Origin: Desulfocapsa sp050291935
GTDB taxonomy: Bacteria > Desulfobacterota > Desulfobulbia > Desulfobulbales > Desulfocapsaceae
NCBI GenBank assembly: GCA_050291935.1
Contig: JBNKKR010000012.1
Span: 21,661-85,660, forward strand
Reading direction: 5' to 3'
DNA length: 64,000 nt
The position numbers and the translations under genes were made by a program. The stretch's first letter is position 1; each line of letters starts with the position of its first letter. Below, in pieces: positions 27,112 through 36,033 of the stretch. Under the pieces are notes generated by a model. It made no database searches, was not told the origin of the DNA, and saw only the letters and a program-made list of their open reading frames with translations.

Positions 27112-27140
27112 TTGACATTCTTAGCTATTAACCATACCAT
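27112..27140 (+). promoter_or_regulatory. Sigma-70-type promoter for csrA-fliW
   Basis: TTGACA (27112-27117), a 17-nt spacer and TACCAT (27135-27140) form a good housekeeping-type promoter 56 nt before the csrA ATG, giving csrA-fliW a transcription start independent of flgL. Confidence 0.5.
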
Positions 27141-27195
27141 AACGAAAGAGTATTTATCTTTTCATATGTCAGATACCTTTTAACGGAGCTTTTTC

Positions 27196-27447
27196 ATGCT
27201 CGTATTAACCAGAAAACCTGGTGAAGGAATCGTCATTGGCGATGAGATCACCATTAAAGTAATTGAATTAAAGGGTGGCGGCGTTCGTATTGGAATCGAC
27301 GCTCCCCGAAGTAGTAAGATATATCGCCAGGAAGTTTACGATCGTATAATTGAAGAGAACAAACAGGCCACTGAATGGGATATGGATGTGCTTGATTCTC
27401 TTAGCAACAATCTTTCAACTGAGAAGAAAAGAAATGAGAACAATTAA
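27196..27447 (+). CDS. csrA: Carbon storage regulator CsrA (FliW-antagonised type)
   Basis: CsrA is a dimeric RNA-binding protein that blocks translation at GGA motifs. The core MLVLTRKPGEGIVIGDEITI through Arg44 and Gln45 keeps the RNA-contact residues Leu4 and Arg44. At 83 residues it has a long, charged C-terminal extension, as in CsrA proteins controlled by FliW rather than by small RNAs. fliW overlaps its 3' end by 14 nt. Likely targets in this window are the flagellin 2 leader and the leader of the gene at 23372. Confidence 0.96.
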   Translation: MLVLTRKPGEGIVIGDEITIKVIELKGGGVRIGIDAPRSSKIYRQEVYDRIIEENKQATEWDMDVLDSLSNNLSTEKKRNENN

Positions 27448-27853
27448 TACCCGATTTGGCCAAGTTGAATACGATCCTGCCAATTTACTTCATTTCCCCG
27501 CCGGAATGATTGGATTCCCAACTCTTCATGATTTTATTGTTATGCCCAACAAAAAAGAAGGTCCTCTTTTTTGGATCCAATCGGTGGATGATCCGGCCAT
27601 TGCCTTTGTATTGACCGATCCCAGCAATTTTTTTCTGGATTACCGGATTGGACCAGATGCCAGCGAAAGAAATTCCCTTAAAATCGGTGATGACGATGAT
27701 TGCTTTGTCCTATCCGTGGTCACTGTTCCCAAAGATCAGAAGATTACCCTTAACCTGGCAGCTCCCATTCTCTTCTCTCCAAAGACAAATAGAGCCATTC
27801 AAGTAATACTTGAAAATACAGAATATAAGTCTAAAACACCCCTGCCAGCATAG
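27434..27853 (+). CDS. fliW: Flagellar assembly factor FliW (CsrA antagonist)
   Basis: FliW binds CsrA or flagellin in competition, freeing flagellin translation when the hook is complete. The 139-residue protein shows the family pattern LLHFPAGMIGFPTLHDFIVM, LFWIQSVDDPAIAFVLTDP and VSVPKD-type sequence, ending with PILFSPKTNRAIQVILENTE. ATG 27434 is chosen because a longer in-frame start at 27350 lies deep inside csrA. Confidence 0.95.
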   Translation: MRTINTRFGQVEYDPANLLHFPAGMIGFPTLHDFIVMPNKKEGPLFWIQSVDDPAIAFVLTDPSNFFLDYRIGPDASERNSLKIGDDDDCFVLSVVTVPKDQKITLNLAAPILFSPKTNRAIQVILENTEYKSKTPLPA

Positions 27854-27875
27854 TTTTTGTAAAACAGCATACCTC

Positions 27876-27912
27876 AGGGGGAAACTTCCATCCCCCTTCC
27901 CTTCTATTTTAT
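27876..27912 (+). terminator. Possible weak terminator after fliW
   Basis: AGGGGG (27876-27881) pairs with CCCCCT (27892-27897) across a 10-nt loop, followed by a pyrimidine tail with few Ts in a row. It could close the csrA-fliW unit. Confidence 0.35.
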
Positions 27913-27946
27913 TAGTATCACACAGTTTTTCTTTTTCATTTTCTTC

Positions 27947-27974
27947 TAAAGAAATAGTAACACCATGACGACAA
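27947..27974 (+). promoter_or_regulatory. Sigma-28-like promoter upstream of flagellin gene 1
   Basis: TAAA (27947-27950), a 16-nt spacer and GACGACAA (27967-27974) resemble TAAA-N15-GCCGATAA; six of eight -10 positions match. The predicted leader is about 90 nt and has only the Shine-Dalgarno GGA, without the CsrA hairpin seen before flagellin gene 2. Confidence 0.45.
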
Positions 27975-28073
27975 GTATGGTAACTGCGAGGTACACCTGA
28001 GAGAAATAATCACATTACGTTTGTGAACGATTGATAACTGACGCCAAAGCTACCCTTTCAAGGAGGAATAACC

Positions 28074-29570
28074 ATGGCACTTACAATCAACACAAACGTT
28101 GCATCTTTAAACGCTCAACGCAATCTAAGTAGTTCCCAAAAAGCACTTTTCACATCAATGGAGAGGTTATCGTCTGGTCTTCGCATCAACTCCGCAAAAG
28201 ATGATGCCGCAGGTCTTGCCGTATCAGATCGAATGACCTCACAAATTCGCGGGCTTAACCAGGCCACCAGAAACGCGAATGATGGTATTTCCCTTGCTCA
28301 GACTGCTGAAGGGGCAATGCAGGAGTCAACCAATATCCTGCAACGAATTAGAGAACTTGCCGTTCAATCAGCCAACGCCACAAACTCAGCAGAGGATAGG
28401 GCAGCTTTACAGGCAGAAGTAAATCAACTTAAGAGTGAAATGAACAGGATTGCCAACTCAACCACTTTTAATGGTCTAAAAGTGCTTGATGGGACTTTCG
28501 TTTCTCAGCAATTTCAAGTGGGCCCAAATGCCAATGAGACCATTGGGGTTTCCATCGCCAGTATGCAGGCGGATGACCTGGGCCGCTACTATGTTGACGC
28601 GGTTAACAATACAGCAAATCAAGGTACAGGTGCGGCAACCGCCGCAGCAACCAACTTGCCATCCAATAACACGATTGCCACCCAGACTCTCACTATAACA
28701 GGAAGCAAAGGTTCTGACGCCGTTCCGGTCACTGCTGGTGACACTGCATTTACCATCGCAGCTGCCATCACCAACGCTGCCGATAACACAGGTGTTACAG
28801 CCACCGCAACAAACAGTGCCACCCTATCAGGTTTAACCAATGACGGCGTGGTCTCTTTAACCATTGGCAGTGGAGGCACTACAGCCACAGTTTCTGCAAC
28901 TGTCACCACAACAGATCTCAGTAACCTGGTAACAGTAATAAATGATCAAAATGGTGTTACCGGTGTTACTGCCTCCATTAGCGGCGGAGTTGTGACACTC
29001 ACCCAGTCTGACGGTAAGGACATAATATTAAAAGATTTCACCCATACCACAGGTGGAACTTCAATAACTGTAACTACTCCAGACACAGACACTGAGACAC
29101 TAACCACAGGTACAACTTCTGCTGATTCTACCATTATTTCAGGAACTTTGGAATTAAGTTCCCAGGATGCATACACCATTTCCTCATCGGTGGCAGCAGG
29201 GGCGGGTAGTATAATTGACGGACTTGCCGGTGTCACCACCATATCATCATTTGAAGAAGTATCTTTGATTGATATCAGTGATGTGGCAGGAGCCAATGAC
29301 GCCTTGAAAATTGTAGACTCTGCCCTTGGCAAAATTGACTCCCAACGTGGTGATCTCGGTGCTTTGCAAAACAGGTTTGAATCAACCATTTCCAATCTGA
29401 TGAATGTTGCTGAGAATCTCACAGCAGCAAGATCACGTATTCGTGATGCTGATATTGCCCAAGAAACCTCAACAATGACCCAAAAAAATATCCTTCAACA
29501 GGCAGGGGTTTCTATCCTTGCCCAGGCTAATCAAACACCACAACTGGCACTTTCACTGCTGCAAGGCTAG
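28074..29570 (+). CDS. fliC: Flagellin 1
   Basis: Filament subunit. The conserved N-terminal D0/D1 (MALTINTNVASLNAQRNL, SGLRINSAKDDAAGLAVSDR, QTAEGAMQESTNILQRIREL) spans about residues 1-165 and the C-terminal D1/D0 (ARSRIRDADIAQETSTMTQK, ending in LALSLLQG) about 410-498. The centre is Thr/Ser/Ala-rich and surface exposed, with many possible O-glycosylation sites. AAGGAGG precedes the ATG. A terminator follows directly, so it is probably monocistronic. It is closely related to flagellin 2 at the ends but different in the middle. Confidence 0.97.
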   Translation: MALTINTNVASLNAQRNLSSSQKALFTSMERLSSGLRINSAKDDAAGLAVSDRMTSQIRGLNQATRNANDGISLAQTAEGAMQESTNILQRIRELAVQSANATNSAEDRAALQAEVNQLKSEMNRIANSTTFNGLKVLDGTFVSQQFQVGPNANETIGVSIASMQADDLGRYYVDAVNNTANQGTGAATAAATNLPSNNTIATQTLTITGSKGSDAVPVTAGDTAFTIAAAITNAADNTGVTATATNSATLSGLTNDGVVSLTIGSGGTTATVSATVTTTDLSNLVTVINDQNGVTGVTASISGGVVTLTQSDGKDIILKDFTHTTGGTSITVTTPDTDTETLTTGTTSADSTIISGTLELSSQDAYTISSSVAAGAGSIIDGLAGVTTISSFEEVSLIDISDVAGANDALKIVDSALGKIDSQRGDLGALQNRFESTISNLMNVAENLTAARSRIRDADIAQETSTMTQKNILQQAGVSILAQANQTPQLALSLLQG

Positions 29571-29582
29571 TAAAATACATTT

Positions 29583-29619
29583 AAGAAGAGCTGCATATTC
29601 GCAGCTCTTCTTTTTTTTT
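29583..29619 (+). terminator. Rho-independent terminator after flagellin gene 1
   Basis: AAGAAGAGCTGC (29583-29594) and GCAGCTCTTCTT (29601-29612) form a perfect 12-bp stem with a 6-nt loop, followed by a T-run to 29619, only 12 nt after the stop. Confidence 0.92.
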
Positions 29620-29640
29620 ATAAAAAAAATCTTTTTTTCT

Positions 29641-29667
29641 TAATCTTTTTTTTCTTTTGACCGATAC
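29641..29667 (+). promoter_or_regulatory. Sigma-28 promoter upstream of flagellin gene 2
   Basis: TAAT (29641-29644), a 15-nt spacer and ACCGATAC (29660-29667) match TAAA-N15-GCCGATAA at 9 of 12 positions with exact spacing. It predicts a long leader of roughly 120 nt before ATG 29798. Confidence 0.65.
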
Positions 29668-29746
29668 TCAAATTATGAAGAAAAAATTAACAAAGGAGGT
29701 GTCTGGCATACATACATTGCAGTAAAGAAGTTAGGAGCAAGTAACA

Positions 29747-29760
29747 GGGCAAGGATGCCC
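29747..29760 (+). promoter_or_regulatory. CsrA-binding hairpin in the flagellin 2 leader
   Basis: GGGCA (29747-29751) pairs perfectly with TGCCC (29756-29760), presenting AGGA in the loop. CAAGGATG matches the centre of the CsrA consensus. A second GGA is in the Shine-Dalgarno CAAGGAGG (29784-29791), about 33 nt away. This two-site layout (upstream hairpin plus Shine-Dalgarno) is like the hag leader bound by a CsrA dimer in Bacillus. Confidence 0.72.
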
Positions 29761-29797
29761 GCAAGTATCCCATAACACATATTCAAGGAGGAATATC

Positions 29798-31318
29798 ATG
29801 GGTCTTTCTATTAACACAAACGTAATGTCTCTCAACGCTCAACGTAACCTGAGCAAAACACAGAGTAATCTGTCCAAATCGATGACCCGTTTGTCATCCG
29901 GTCTTCGTATTAACTCAGCTAAGGATGACGCTGCCGGACTGGCTATTTCAGATCGTATGACCTCGCAGATCCGCGGTTTGAATCAGGCTGTCCGTAATGC
30001 AAATGATGGTATTTCCCTTGCCCAAACGGCTGAAGGTGCCATGCAAGAAAGTACCAACATCCTGCAACGTATGCGTGAACTGTCAGTTCAATCAGCAAAC
30101 GCTTCAAACTCTGCATCAGACCGCAGTGCCCTGCAAGCTGAAGTTAACCAGCTGCAGTCTGAAATGGATCGTATTGCATCAACCACAACATTTAACGGTT
30201 TAAATATCCTGGATGGCACATTTGCAGCACAAAAATTCCAGGTTGGAGCAAATGCTAACGAAACAATTGGCGTAAGTATTAGTTCCATGGCAACTGATAG
30301 CCTTGGTCGCTATGCTGTTGATACCCAGCATTTGGCTGGTGTTGCTACCGGTGCTGGTGTTGCGGGCCCTGCAACGGCAACTGCTCAAACTGGTAACTCC
30401 TTATCTGCCCAGGCCTTGACCATAGCTGGTTTTGCCGGTTCTAAGACAATTGCTAACACGGAAATCACTGCTGGAATGCAGGCAGATTCTGTTGCGGCAG
30501 TTATTAATTCTTACACCGCTGATACCGGTGTTGAGGCAACCGCTTACAACGAGGCTACATTTGATGTTGGTGTTGCTGGATCCATCAGCATGAAGATCGG
30601 TACGGGCTCATCTCTTACAGATGTAACTGCCAATATTACCGACGTGGATGATCTCACTGCATTGGTAGATGCAATTAATGATGTATCAGGTACCACGGGG
30701 ATTACTGCTGAAGTAACTGCGAACGCATTGAAGCTGGTTCAGTCTGAAGGTAAGGATATCAGACTTTCCAATATCACCAACAGTGGTGATGCTTCAGGTT
30801 CTGCAACGACCACAACCGCAACTCTGGTAGGTCAAGGTGGAGCAACAGTTACGTTTAATGGTTCTTCCACTGCAGATTCTTCGGTTGTAACCGGTTTTGT
30901 GGAGTTTTCTTCACAGAAATCTTTCTCTGTTTCCACCTCTAATGCTTCTGCCGGAAGTCTTTTAGGCGCAGCAGGTGCAAATGAAATCAAAGGTTCTTCC
31001 CAAGAAACAGTCTCCACAATTGATGTGAGCACCCAATCAGGATCCCAAGACGCCATTGACATCATAGATAAAGCTTTGGCAACCATCGATTCTGAAAGGG
31101 GTGATCTTGGTGCAATCCAGAACAGGTTTGAATCAACCATTGCCAACCTGCAGAACATTTCAGAGAATATCTCTGCAGCCAGGTCAAGGATTCTTGATGC
31201 GGATATTGCACAGGAAACCTCAAACATGACCAAGCAGAATATTCTGCAACAAGCCGGTGTATCCATACTTGCACAGGCCAACCAGGCACCGCAACTTGCG
31301 TTGTCACTCCTAGGTTAA
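29798..31318 (+). CDS. Flagellin 2
   Basis: Second filament subunit of 506 residues, with the same conserved ends as flagellin 1 (MGLSINTNVMSLNAQRNL; SSGLRINSAKDDAAGLAISD; ending LAQANQAPQLALSLLG) and a divergent Ser/Thr/Ala/Gly-rich centre (about residues 165-420). Its long leader carries a CsrA-type hairpin, and it is followed by flaG-fliD-fliS, so it may be the principal flagellin; that is inference. No Cys was noticed in either flagellin. Confidence 0.97.
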   Translation: MGLSINTNVMSLNAQRNLSKTQSNLSKSMTRLSSGLRINSAKDDAAGLAISDRMTSQIRGLNQAVRNANDGISLAQTAEGAMQESTNILQRMRELSVQSANASNSASDRSALQAEVNQLQSEMDRIASTTTFNGLNILDGTFAAQKFQVGANANETIGVSISSMATDSLGRYAVDTQHLAGVATGAGVAGPATATAQTGNSLSAQALTIAGFAGSKTIANTEITAGMQADSVAAVINSYTADTGVEATAYNEATFDVGVAGSISMKIGTGSSLTDVTANITDVDDLTALVDAINDVSGTTGITAEVTANALKLVQSEGKDIRLSNITNSGDASGSATTTTATLVGQGGATVTFNGSSTADSSVVTGFVEFSSQKSFSVSTSNASAGSLLGAAGANEIKGSSQETVSTIDVSTQSGSQDAIDIIDKALATIDSERGDLGAIQNRFESTIANLQNISENISAARSRILDADIAQETSNMTKQNILQQAGVSILAQANQAPQLALSLLG

Positions 31319-31330
31319 CAGGAGCGAGTA

Positions 31331-31364
31331 GTCCCGGTGGTTCCCATTAAGGGTCCACCGGGAC
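31331..31364 (+). repeat. Strong hairpin between flagellin gene 2 and flaG
   Basis: GTCCCGGTGG (31331-31340) and CCACCGGGAC (31355-31364) form a perfect 10-bp stem; the loop holds a further CCC/GGG pairing. No T-run follows, and the flaG Shine-Dalgarno begins about 12 nt later. It may protect the flagellin mRNA 3' end or partly terminate before flaG. Confidence 0.6.
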
Positions 31365-31389
31365 AATTACCATTTATGGAGGTGAGACT

Positions 31390-31743
31390 ATGACTGTTGA
31401 AAGTATTGGTGTTGCAACGGCAATCCAACCAAGGGTCAATGAACCCGTGGAACAGGTAAGTAAGAAGCGGCAAGAAGTAAAAGAAGAATCCCAGCAGGCC
31501 ACGGTTGAAAATACGCAAAATAAAATTCAACCGGAAGAACTTCTGGGGCAAATAAAAGCGCTTACCGAAGATGGCTTATACAGTGTGCGCTTTGAAAAAG
31601 ATCAGGATATGAATAAGTTTATTGTAAAAGTTGTGGATTCTGAGACTAACGAGGTTGTCAGACAGATCCCTCCGGAGGAATTACTTGAGCTGACAAAAAC
31701 CCTCAATGAGCTGCAAGGGAATATTGTAGATACAAAGAGTTAA
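31390..31743 (+). CDS. flaG: Flagellar protein FlaG
   Basis: A 117-residue protein with a disordered Gln/Glu-rich N-terminus and the FlaG domain at the C-terminus (LYSVRFEKDQDMNKFIVKVV, then DSETNEVVRQIPPEELLELT). FlaG influences filament length in several species. It is always found near flagellin and fliD. GGAGGTGAG precedes the ATG. Confidence 0.92.
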   Translation: MTVESIGVATAIQPRVNEPVEQVSKKRQEVKEESQQATVENTQNKIQPEELLGQIKALTEDGLYSVRFEKDQDMNKFIVKVVDSETNEVVRQIPPEELLELTKTLNELQGNIVDTKS

Positions 31744-31771
31744 CTGCAATGGTGAACAGGAGGCGGCAGAT

Positions 31772-33139
31772 ATGACTATTTCTTTTGGTGGACTCTCCAC
31801 AGGACTTGATACCGATAGTATCATAGACCAACTGATGAATATTGAGCGCCTTCCCATTGTTCGCTATGAGCAGGATAAGACTTGGCTCAATAATAAACTA
31901 ACCGCCTTTACCCAACTTGATGGCTTGTTAAAAACATTTAACGCAGCCATTGCGGACCTTGATGATTCCGAATCACTGCTCAAGCGATCCGTTTCCACCA
32001 GCTCGGAAGACTATTTTACTGCCAGTGTATCCAGCGATGCCACCCCGGGAGCTGGTTACAGTGTTGAGGTGGTAAGTCTTGCCAATGTACAAAAATCCGT
32101 TTCTGATAACAATTTTGCGTCTAAAGACGATGACACTTTTGGAACCGGAACCCTTACCCTTACCGTTGATGGTGAAGATTTTGACATCACGATTGACTCG
32201 GAGAATAACTCCCTTTCTGGTATTGTGGAAGCAATCAATGATTCAGAAAGTGGTGTCAATGCATCCATCATTAACGATGGTGATGAAACGGAGCCATATA
32301 AACTCGTTTTAACTGGCGAAAATGTAGCTGTTGATTTTTCCCTTAGTTCTTCACTTGTTGGGGGAACAACAAACATAGGGAGTTTAACAACCACCCAGGC
32401 TGCAACCAGAGCCCATATCAAGGTAGACTCTACTGATATTTATGCTGATTCCAACACCCTCACAGAAGCCATTCCCGGTGTTACTCTCAACTTACTTCAA
32501 GAGCAAGAAACGGCTGGAGACACGACTTCCATTAATGTGAGCTTGAACACAGCTTCCATTAAATCAACCATAAAAACATTTGCCACGGGATATAATGGTG
32601 TTATCAGTTTTATCAGTGGTCAGTCAGCAATGGGTGAGACCAATGCTGGGGTTTTGGCAGGTGACTCTGGTATCAATACCATAAAACGGCACCTCCAGGA
32701 TATGTTGACCCAGCAATTTGAAAACTCAGGTATTTTTAGTAGCCTATCAGAACTTGGTTTTGAAACTCAAAAGGATGGTACTCTTACTGTCGATGATACC
32801 ACTCTTTCCAATGCTGTGAGTAACAACATTGATTCGGTACTTAGTCTTCTTGCAGGAGATGATGGCGAAGGTGGACTTGCCACACAATTCACTGACTACC
32901 TTAGCAGTATGACCAATAGCAGCACCGGTATGCTCAAGGGCAGAAAAGATTCCACCACTACAAATATTGAGCGGATTAATACCAGGATCGAAATGATGGA
33001 AGTACGTCTTGAAAAGCGAGAAGAGATGCTAAGGGCCCAATTTACCGCTATGGAACTTCTGGTGAGCAACTTAAATGCGCAAAGCGACTATCTAACACAG
33101 CAAATGGATTCAATCAGTTCCCTAACGAATAGGTCCTAA
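31772..33139 (+). CDS. fliD: Flagellar filament cap protein FliD
   Basis: FliD (HAP2) caps the filament and folds incoming flagellin. The N-terminal domain (FGGLSTGLDTDSIIDQLMNI, then ERLPIVRYEQDK) and the C-terminal coiled helix (EKREEMLRAQFTAMELLVSN, then LNAQSDYLTQQM) are typical. GGAGG precedes the ATG. 455 aa is normal. Its stop overlaps the fliS start (TAATG). Confidence 0.96.
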   Translation: MTISFGGLSTGLDTDSIIDQLMNIERLPIVRYEQDKTWLNNKLTAFTQLDGLLKTFNAAIADLDDSESLLKRSVSTSSEDYFTASVSSDATPGAGYSVEVVSLANVQKSVSDNNFASKDDDTFGTGTLTLTVDGEDFDITIDSENNSLSGIVEAINDSESGVNASIINDGDETEPYKLVLTGENVAVDFSLSSSLVGGTTNIGSLTTTQAATRAHIKVDSTDIYADSNTLTEAIPGVTLNLLQEQETAGDTTSINVSLNTASIKSTIKTFATGYNGVISFISGQSAMGETNAGVLAGDSGINTIKRHLQDMLTQQFENSGIFSSLSELGFETQKDGTLTVDDTTLSNAVSNNIDSVLSLLAGDDGEGGLATQFTDYLSSMTNSSTGMLKGRKDSTTTNIERINTRIEMMEVRLEKREEMLRAQFTAMELLVSNLNAQSDYLTQQMDSISSLTNRS

Positions 33140-33564
33140 TGAACGCTTATACCAATCAGTATTTAGAGACCCAGGTTAATTCGGCGACCCCTGAACAATT
33201 ACTCCTGATGTTCTATGATGGCGCAATACGTTTTAATGCCATGGCGATCCAATCCATAGAAGATGAGAACATAGAAAAACGAAATTACTATGTTAATAAA
33301 ACCACAGCGATTATCAGTGAACTTGCTGCGACACTTGACCACAACGTTGGTGCCATAATTGCAGACGACCTCGATGCCTTGTACAATTATATGCTAAAGG
33401 AGCTGATGAGTGCAAACGTGCATAACGATCCAGAGCCACTGGTACGGGTCAGCACCATGCTCAAAGAATTGAGGGCTACTTGGGGAAAGGCTGTGGAAAT
33501 TGTTTTAAACGAGAAAAAAGAACAACTCGAACCCCCCGCCCCAATGGCCAGTCAACATGCATAA
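33139..33564 (+). CDS. fliS: Flagellin export chaperone FliS
   Basis: FliS binds the C-terminal helix of flagellin and prevents premature polymerisation. The 141-residue helical protein begins YTNQYLETQVNSATPEQLLL with MFYDGAIRFNAMAIQSIEDE, the diagnostic FliS pattern, and has LYNYMLKELMSANVHNDPEP later. It is coupled to fliD and overlaps the next gene by 8 nt. Confidence 0.95.
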   Translation: MNAYTNQYLETQVNSATPEQLLLMFYDGAIRFNAMAIQSIEDENIEKRNYYVNKTTAIISELAATLDHNVGAIIADDLDALYNYMLKELMSANVHNDPEPLVRVSTMLKELRATWGKAVEIVLNEKKEQLEPPAPMASQHA

Positions 33565-33991
33565 ACAGATCAACAACCCAGATTTTTCTTGCAAAAAAAG
33601 TCTACAACGTTCGATTTCAGTATACTCAGCTCTCTATGAAAAAATGACCAAACTTTCGGCGGTTCTTTCAACATGCTCTCAAAAAGAATTGACTTCTCTT
33701 GCTGAAGAAATAACAACTTTAGGAGAGCAATGCAAAAACAGTTGTTCCCATACCTTTCAGATATGCTCACCTGAAATGCTGGATGATAGCGAATGTCTGC
33801 TATACAATGAGCTCACAGAAGTAATGCGAAAGGTCCAACAACTTAACAAAAAATTACGCAACTCACTTAAGTCTCAACTCTCCCTACTCAAAAATGAAAT
33901 CCATGGAATTTCACATTCAAAACATGCCATGGCAGGATATGCAAACACGCTGAAGGAATCAGGCAATAGAGCAATAAAACAGGTCTGCTAA
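33557..33991 (+). CDS. Putative FliT-like export chaperone
   Basis: A 144-residue, mostly helical protein at the end of the flaG-fliD-fliS unit, where FliT (chaperone of FliD) is expected. It has no membrane segment and includes a Cys-containing middle (QCKNSCSHTFQIC). Sequence similarity to FliT is not clear by eye, so the name rests on position, size and helical character. It converges on the Maf gene with only 21 nt between. Confidence 0.5.
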   Translation: MHKQINNPDFSCKKSLQRSISVYSALYEKMTKLSAVLSTCSQKELTSLAEEITTLGEQCKNSCSHTFQICSPEMLDDSECLLYNELTEVMRKVQQLNKKLRNSLKSQLSLLKNEIHGISHSKHAMAGYANTLKESGNRAIKQVC

Positions 33992-34012
33992 GCAAAACTC
34001 AGCAGCGAATAG

Positions 34013-35983
34013 TTAGACAGGATCAATATCGCTTGGCCATTCCAGAGTTGCAAGAATCCCTTCTAAAGTTTTATAGCCCTCTTCGTAGATCGTCCTGGCC
34101 TCATCAATATCATCTCTAAAGATTACATAGATATACCATGAAGAAAGCAAGTCCAGGAACATTTTATTATAGATAGCCATCCTGTAATCTTTTCCAATTT
34201 TTTGCCCACATTTCTCCATGGCATCAAACAATGCCCCATTAAACGACTGACTAAATTCCTTCCATTGAAAATCGTTTATGGTAAGATTTTGAAGAAATTC
34301 TTCCCTTAGCCTTTGGAAAATATCTCTTCCTGAGTCTGGATATCTCCTCCAACTAATCCCTTCCTTTGCAGCTGCAAAAGAGCCACAAATCAACTGGATA
34401 TCCTTCTCTTTTTTCTTGTATTGGGGAAGTTTTGTATTTTCACTTTTTCGATAAACTGTTCCACCTATCTTTGCACCTTTGGAAAAGTTGACAAATTGGG
34501 TGGCACTTTTCACTTCAGCCAGCTTTGCCTCAATGGCCATTCGGGTGTTGTTTAAAAAGGAAGTGGTTTGAACAAATTTTTTATCATTGTAACTTGCTTC
34601 AACCATCATTTGTCTCGCTCTTTTGTACAAATTATCTTTATCATTTGATTCCGAGATATGATGTCCTGTAACATGTGATCGGCTCAGTGATTCAAACCCC
34701 ATATCGCAGCCAAGTAAATAAATTACTTGGGGACGGCAGAAACATGCAAAAGTGAAGGCTAAGTTCGTACTGGAAGGCGTCGTAAACGCTAACGTTTGCA
34801 GTATATTTACACTATTTGACGCATGTGTTTCCCCCACTAAATACAGCTTGTTCGCATACTCCACAATCGGCCCGCCAACTTTTGTAAGACAAATAATTGG
34901 GATATCCTCATGTAGCTCAAGTTTATCCAACGTCTCCTGGGTTAACTGGGTGTCAAGATTGAATTGAAAGTCAGGTGTAATACCATGACGTCTCAAGGTT
35001 GAAACAGCACTGTGGACCGCAAAAATCAACAGTCTTTCCTTATTTGATTGGAGCCATTTGATGTCATTAGCAAGCGAAGGCCCCGGTGCGACAATTGCAA
35101 TTTTGCATTTATTGGACACCTTAGGACGTTTTGCGAGAAGAGGTAAATTAGCATTAAAATTTTTACACGCATTTTGTAGACCTTGCACATGAAGGTCAAA
35201 AGAAAAAACAGTATCCGTTCTTGTTGATTGTAGCGATTTTACTGTTTCCACAAACATCGGTATTTTTTCCGATGGATAGGCCGGTAACCCACGAGTCCAC
35301 ATATGGGGAGTAATAAGATAGTCGTCAAAAAATCGGGCAAAATACCTGCCTACCGCCTCTTCTCCAACATAAATGTGCAATGAACCTAGACGATCAGCGA
35401 CCTCTTTATAGTCGAGAAAATAACATGATACCTCAAACCTTTCAGGTTCGGGTTCAAGAAAAAGTCCATTTGTAAAAACAGTTTTACGAAAAATTTCGGC
35501 AATATGTAAACCATGAAATATGCCAAAAAACACTATCGGAGGAGAGAATCTGCGACCGTCTGGCAATACTTTTAAATTGAGTTTAGCATTATCCCATAGC
35601 ACTTGATGAGCGGGAAAACGTTTATCCATGGTACTAATAAACTTTGTGACGCACTGGTTATGAACATCACCTCTATTTTCGGGATAAATAACTCTTAAAT
35701 TAAAAAATTCCTGCCACCCCTCATGGACCCATTCACTTAACAATTCAGCAAACGTATCCAGTCTATCAGGATGTGCAAGTATATTAGTTTCATCATGGAC
35801 AATGTTTAGAAAATCAGTTGTCATATCGATTCGATACGGACTAACATTATTTTTCAGAAATTGAATAATTGTGGGATAATGGAGGGAAAAATACTCCATA
35901 TTTTTATCATAAATCGTCTGTAACACTGTTCCCCGTTCTTCAGGAGTAGCCAATCGTAGTTTTTTGATGATATCAAAGGGCAA
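34013..35983 (-). CDS. Maf-family motility-associated glycosyltransferase
   Basis: A 656-residue protein with the central DUF115/MAF_flag10 domain, including the glycine/serine loop IVAPGPSLANDIKWLQSNKE (about residues 296-315), VHSAVSTLRRHGITPDFQFN and YLLGCDMGF. Maf proteins transfer nonulosonic acids to flagellin Ser/Thr in Campylobacter, Aeromonas and Clostridium. The TTG start is supported by GGAG 8 nt upstream. The N-terminal Rossmann-like segment (FFGIFHGLHIAEIF with LEPEPERFEVSCYFLDY) is also recognisable in the neighbouring 895-aa protein. It is the last gene of the minus-strand island and abuts the flagellar genes. Confidence 0.85.
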   Translation of the reverse strand: MPFDIIKKLRLATPEERGTVLQTIYDKNMEYFSLHYPTIIQFLKNNVSPYRIDMTTDFLNIVHDETNILAHPDRLDTFAELLSEWVHEGWQEFFNLRVIYPENRGDVHNQCVTKFISTMDKRFPAHQVLWDNAKLNLKVLPDGRRFSPPIVFFGIFHGLHIAEIFRKTVFTNGLFLEPEPERFEVSCYFLDYKEVADRLGSLHIYVGEEAVGRYFARFFDDYLITPHMWTRGLPAYPSEKIPMFVETVKSLQSTRTDTVFSFDLHVQGLQNACKNFNANLPLLAKRPKVSNKCKIAIVAPGPSLANDIKWLQSNKERLLIFAVHSAVSTLRRHGITPDFQFNLDTQLTQETLDKLELHEDIPIICLTKVGGPIVEYANKLYLVGETHASNSVNILQTLAFTTPSSTNLAFTFACFCRPQVIYLLGCDMGFESLSRSHVTGHHISESNDKDNLYKRARQMMVEASYNDKKFVQTTSFLNNTRMAIEAKLAEVKSATQFVNFSKGAKIGGTVYRKSENTKLPQYKKKEKDIQLICGSFAAAKEGISWRRYPDSGRDIFQRLREEFLQNLTINDFQWKEFSQSFNGALFDAMEKCGQKIGKDYRMAIYNKMFLDLLSSWYIYVIFRDDIDEARTIYEEGYKTLEGILATLEWPSDIDPV

Positions 35984-36033
35984 AATAGTTTCTCCAAATC
36001 GTGGTATCTAATAGTTCTTTCGATATGATAATT

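Noticed and set aside
28946..29422. Long antisense open frame inside flagellin 1 (158 codons), and a similar one in flagellin 2
   Set aside because: Both mirror the codon pattern of the conserved sense gene, lack ribosome-binding sites and show no known domain.
33985..34005. Possible terminator between the FliT-like gene and the converging Maf gene
   Set aside because: Only a 5-bp stem with an 11-nt loop and no T-run.
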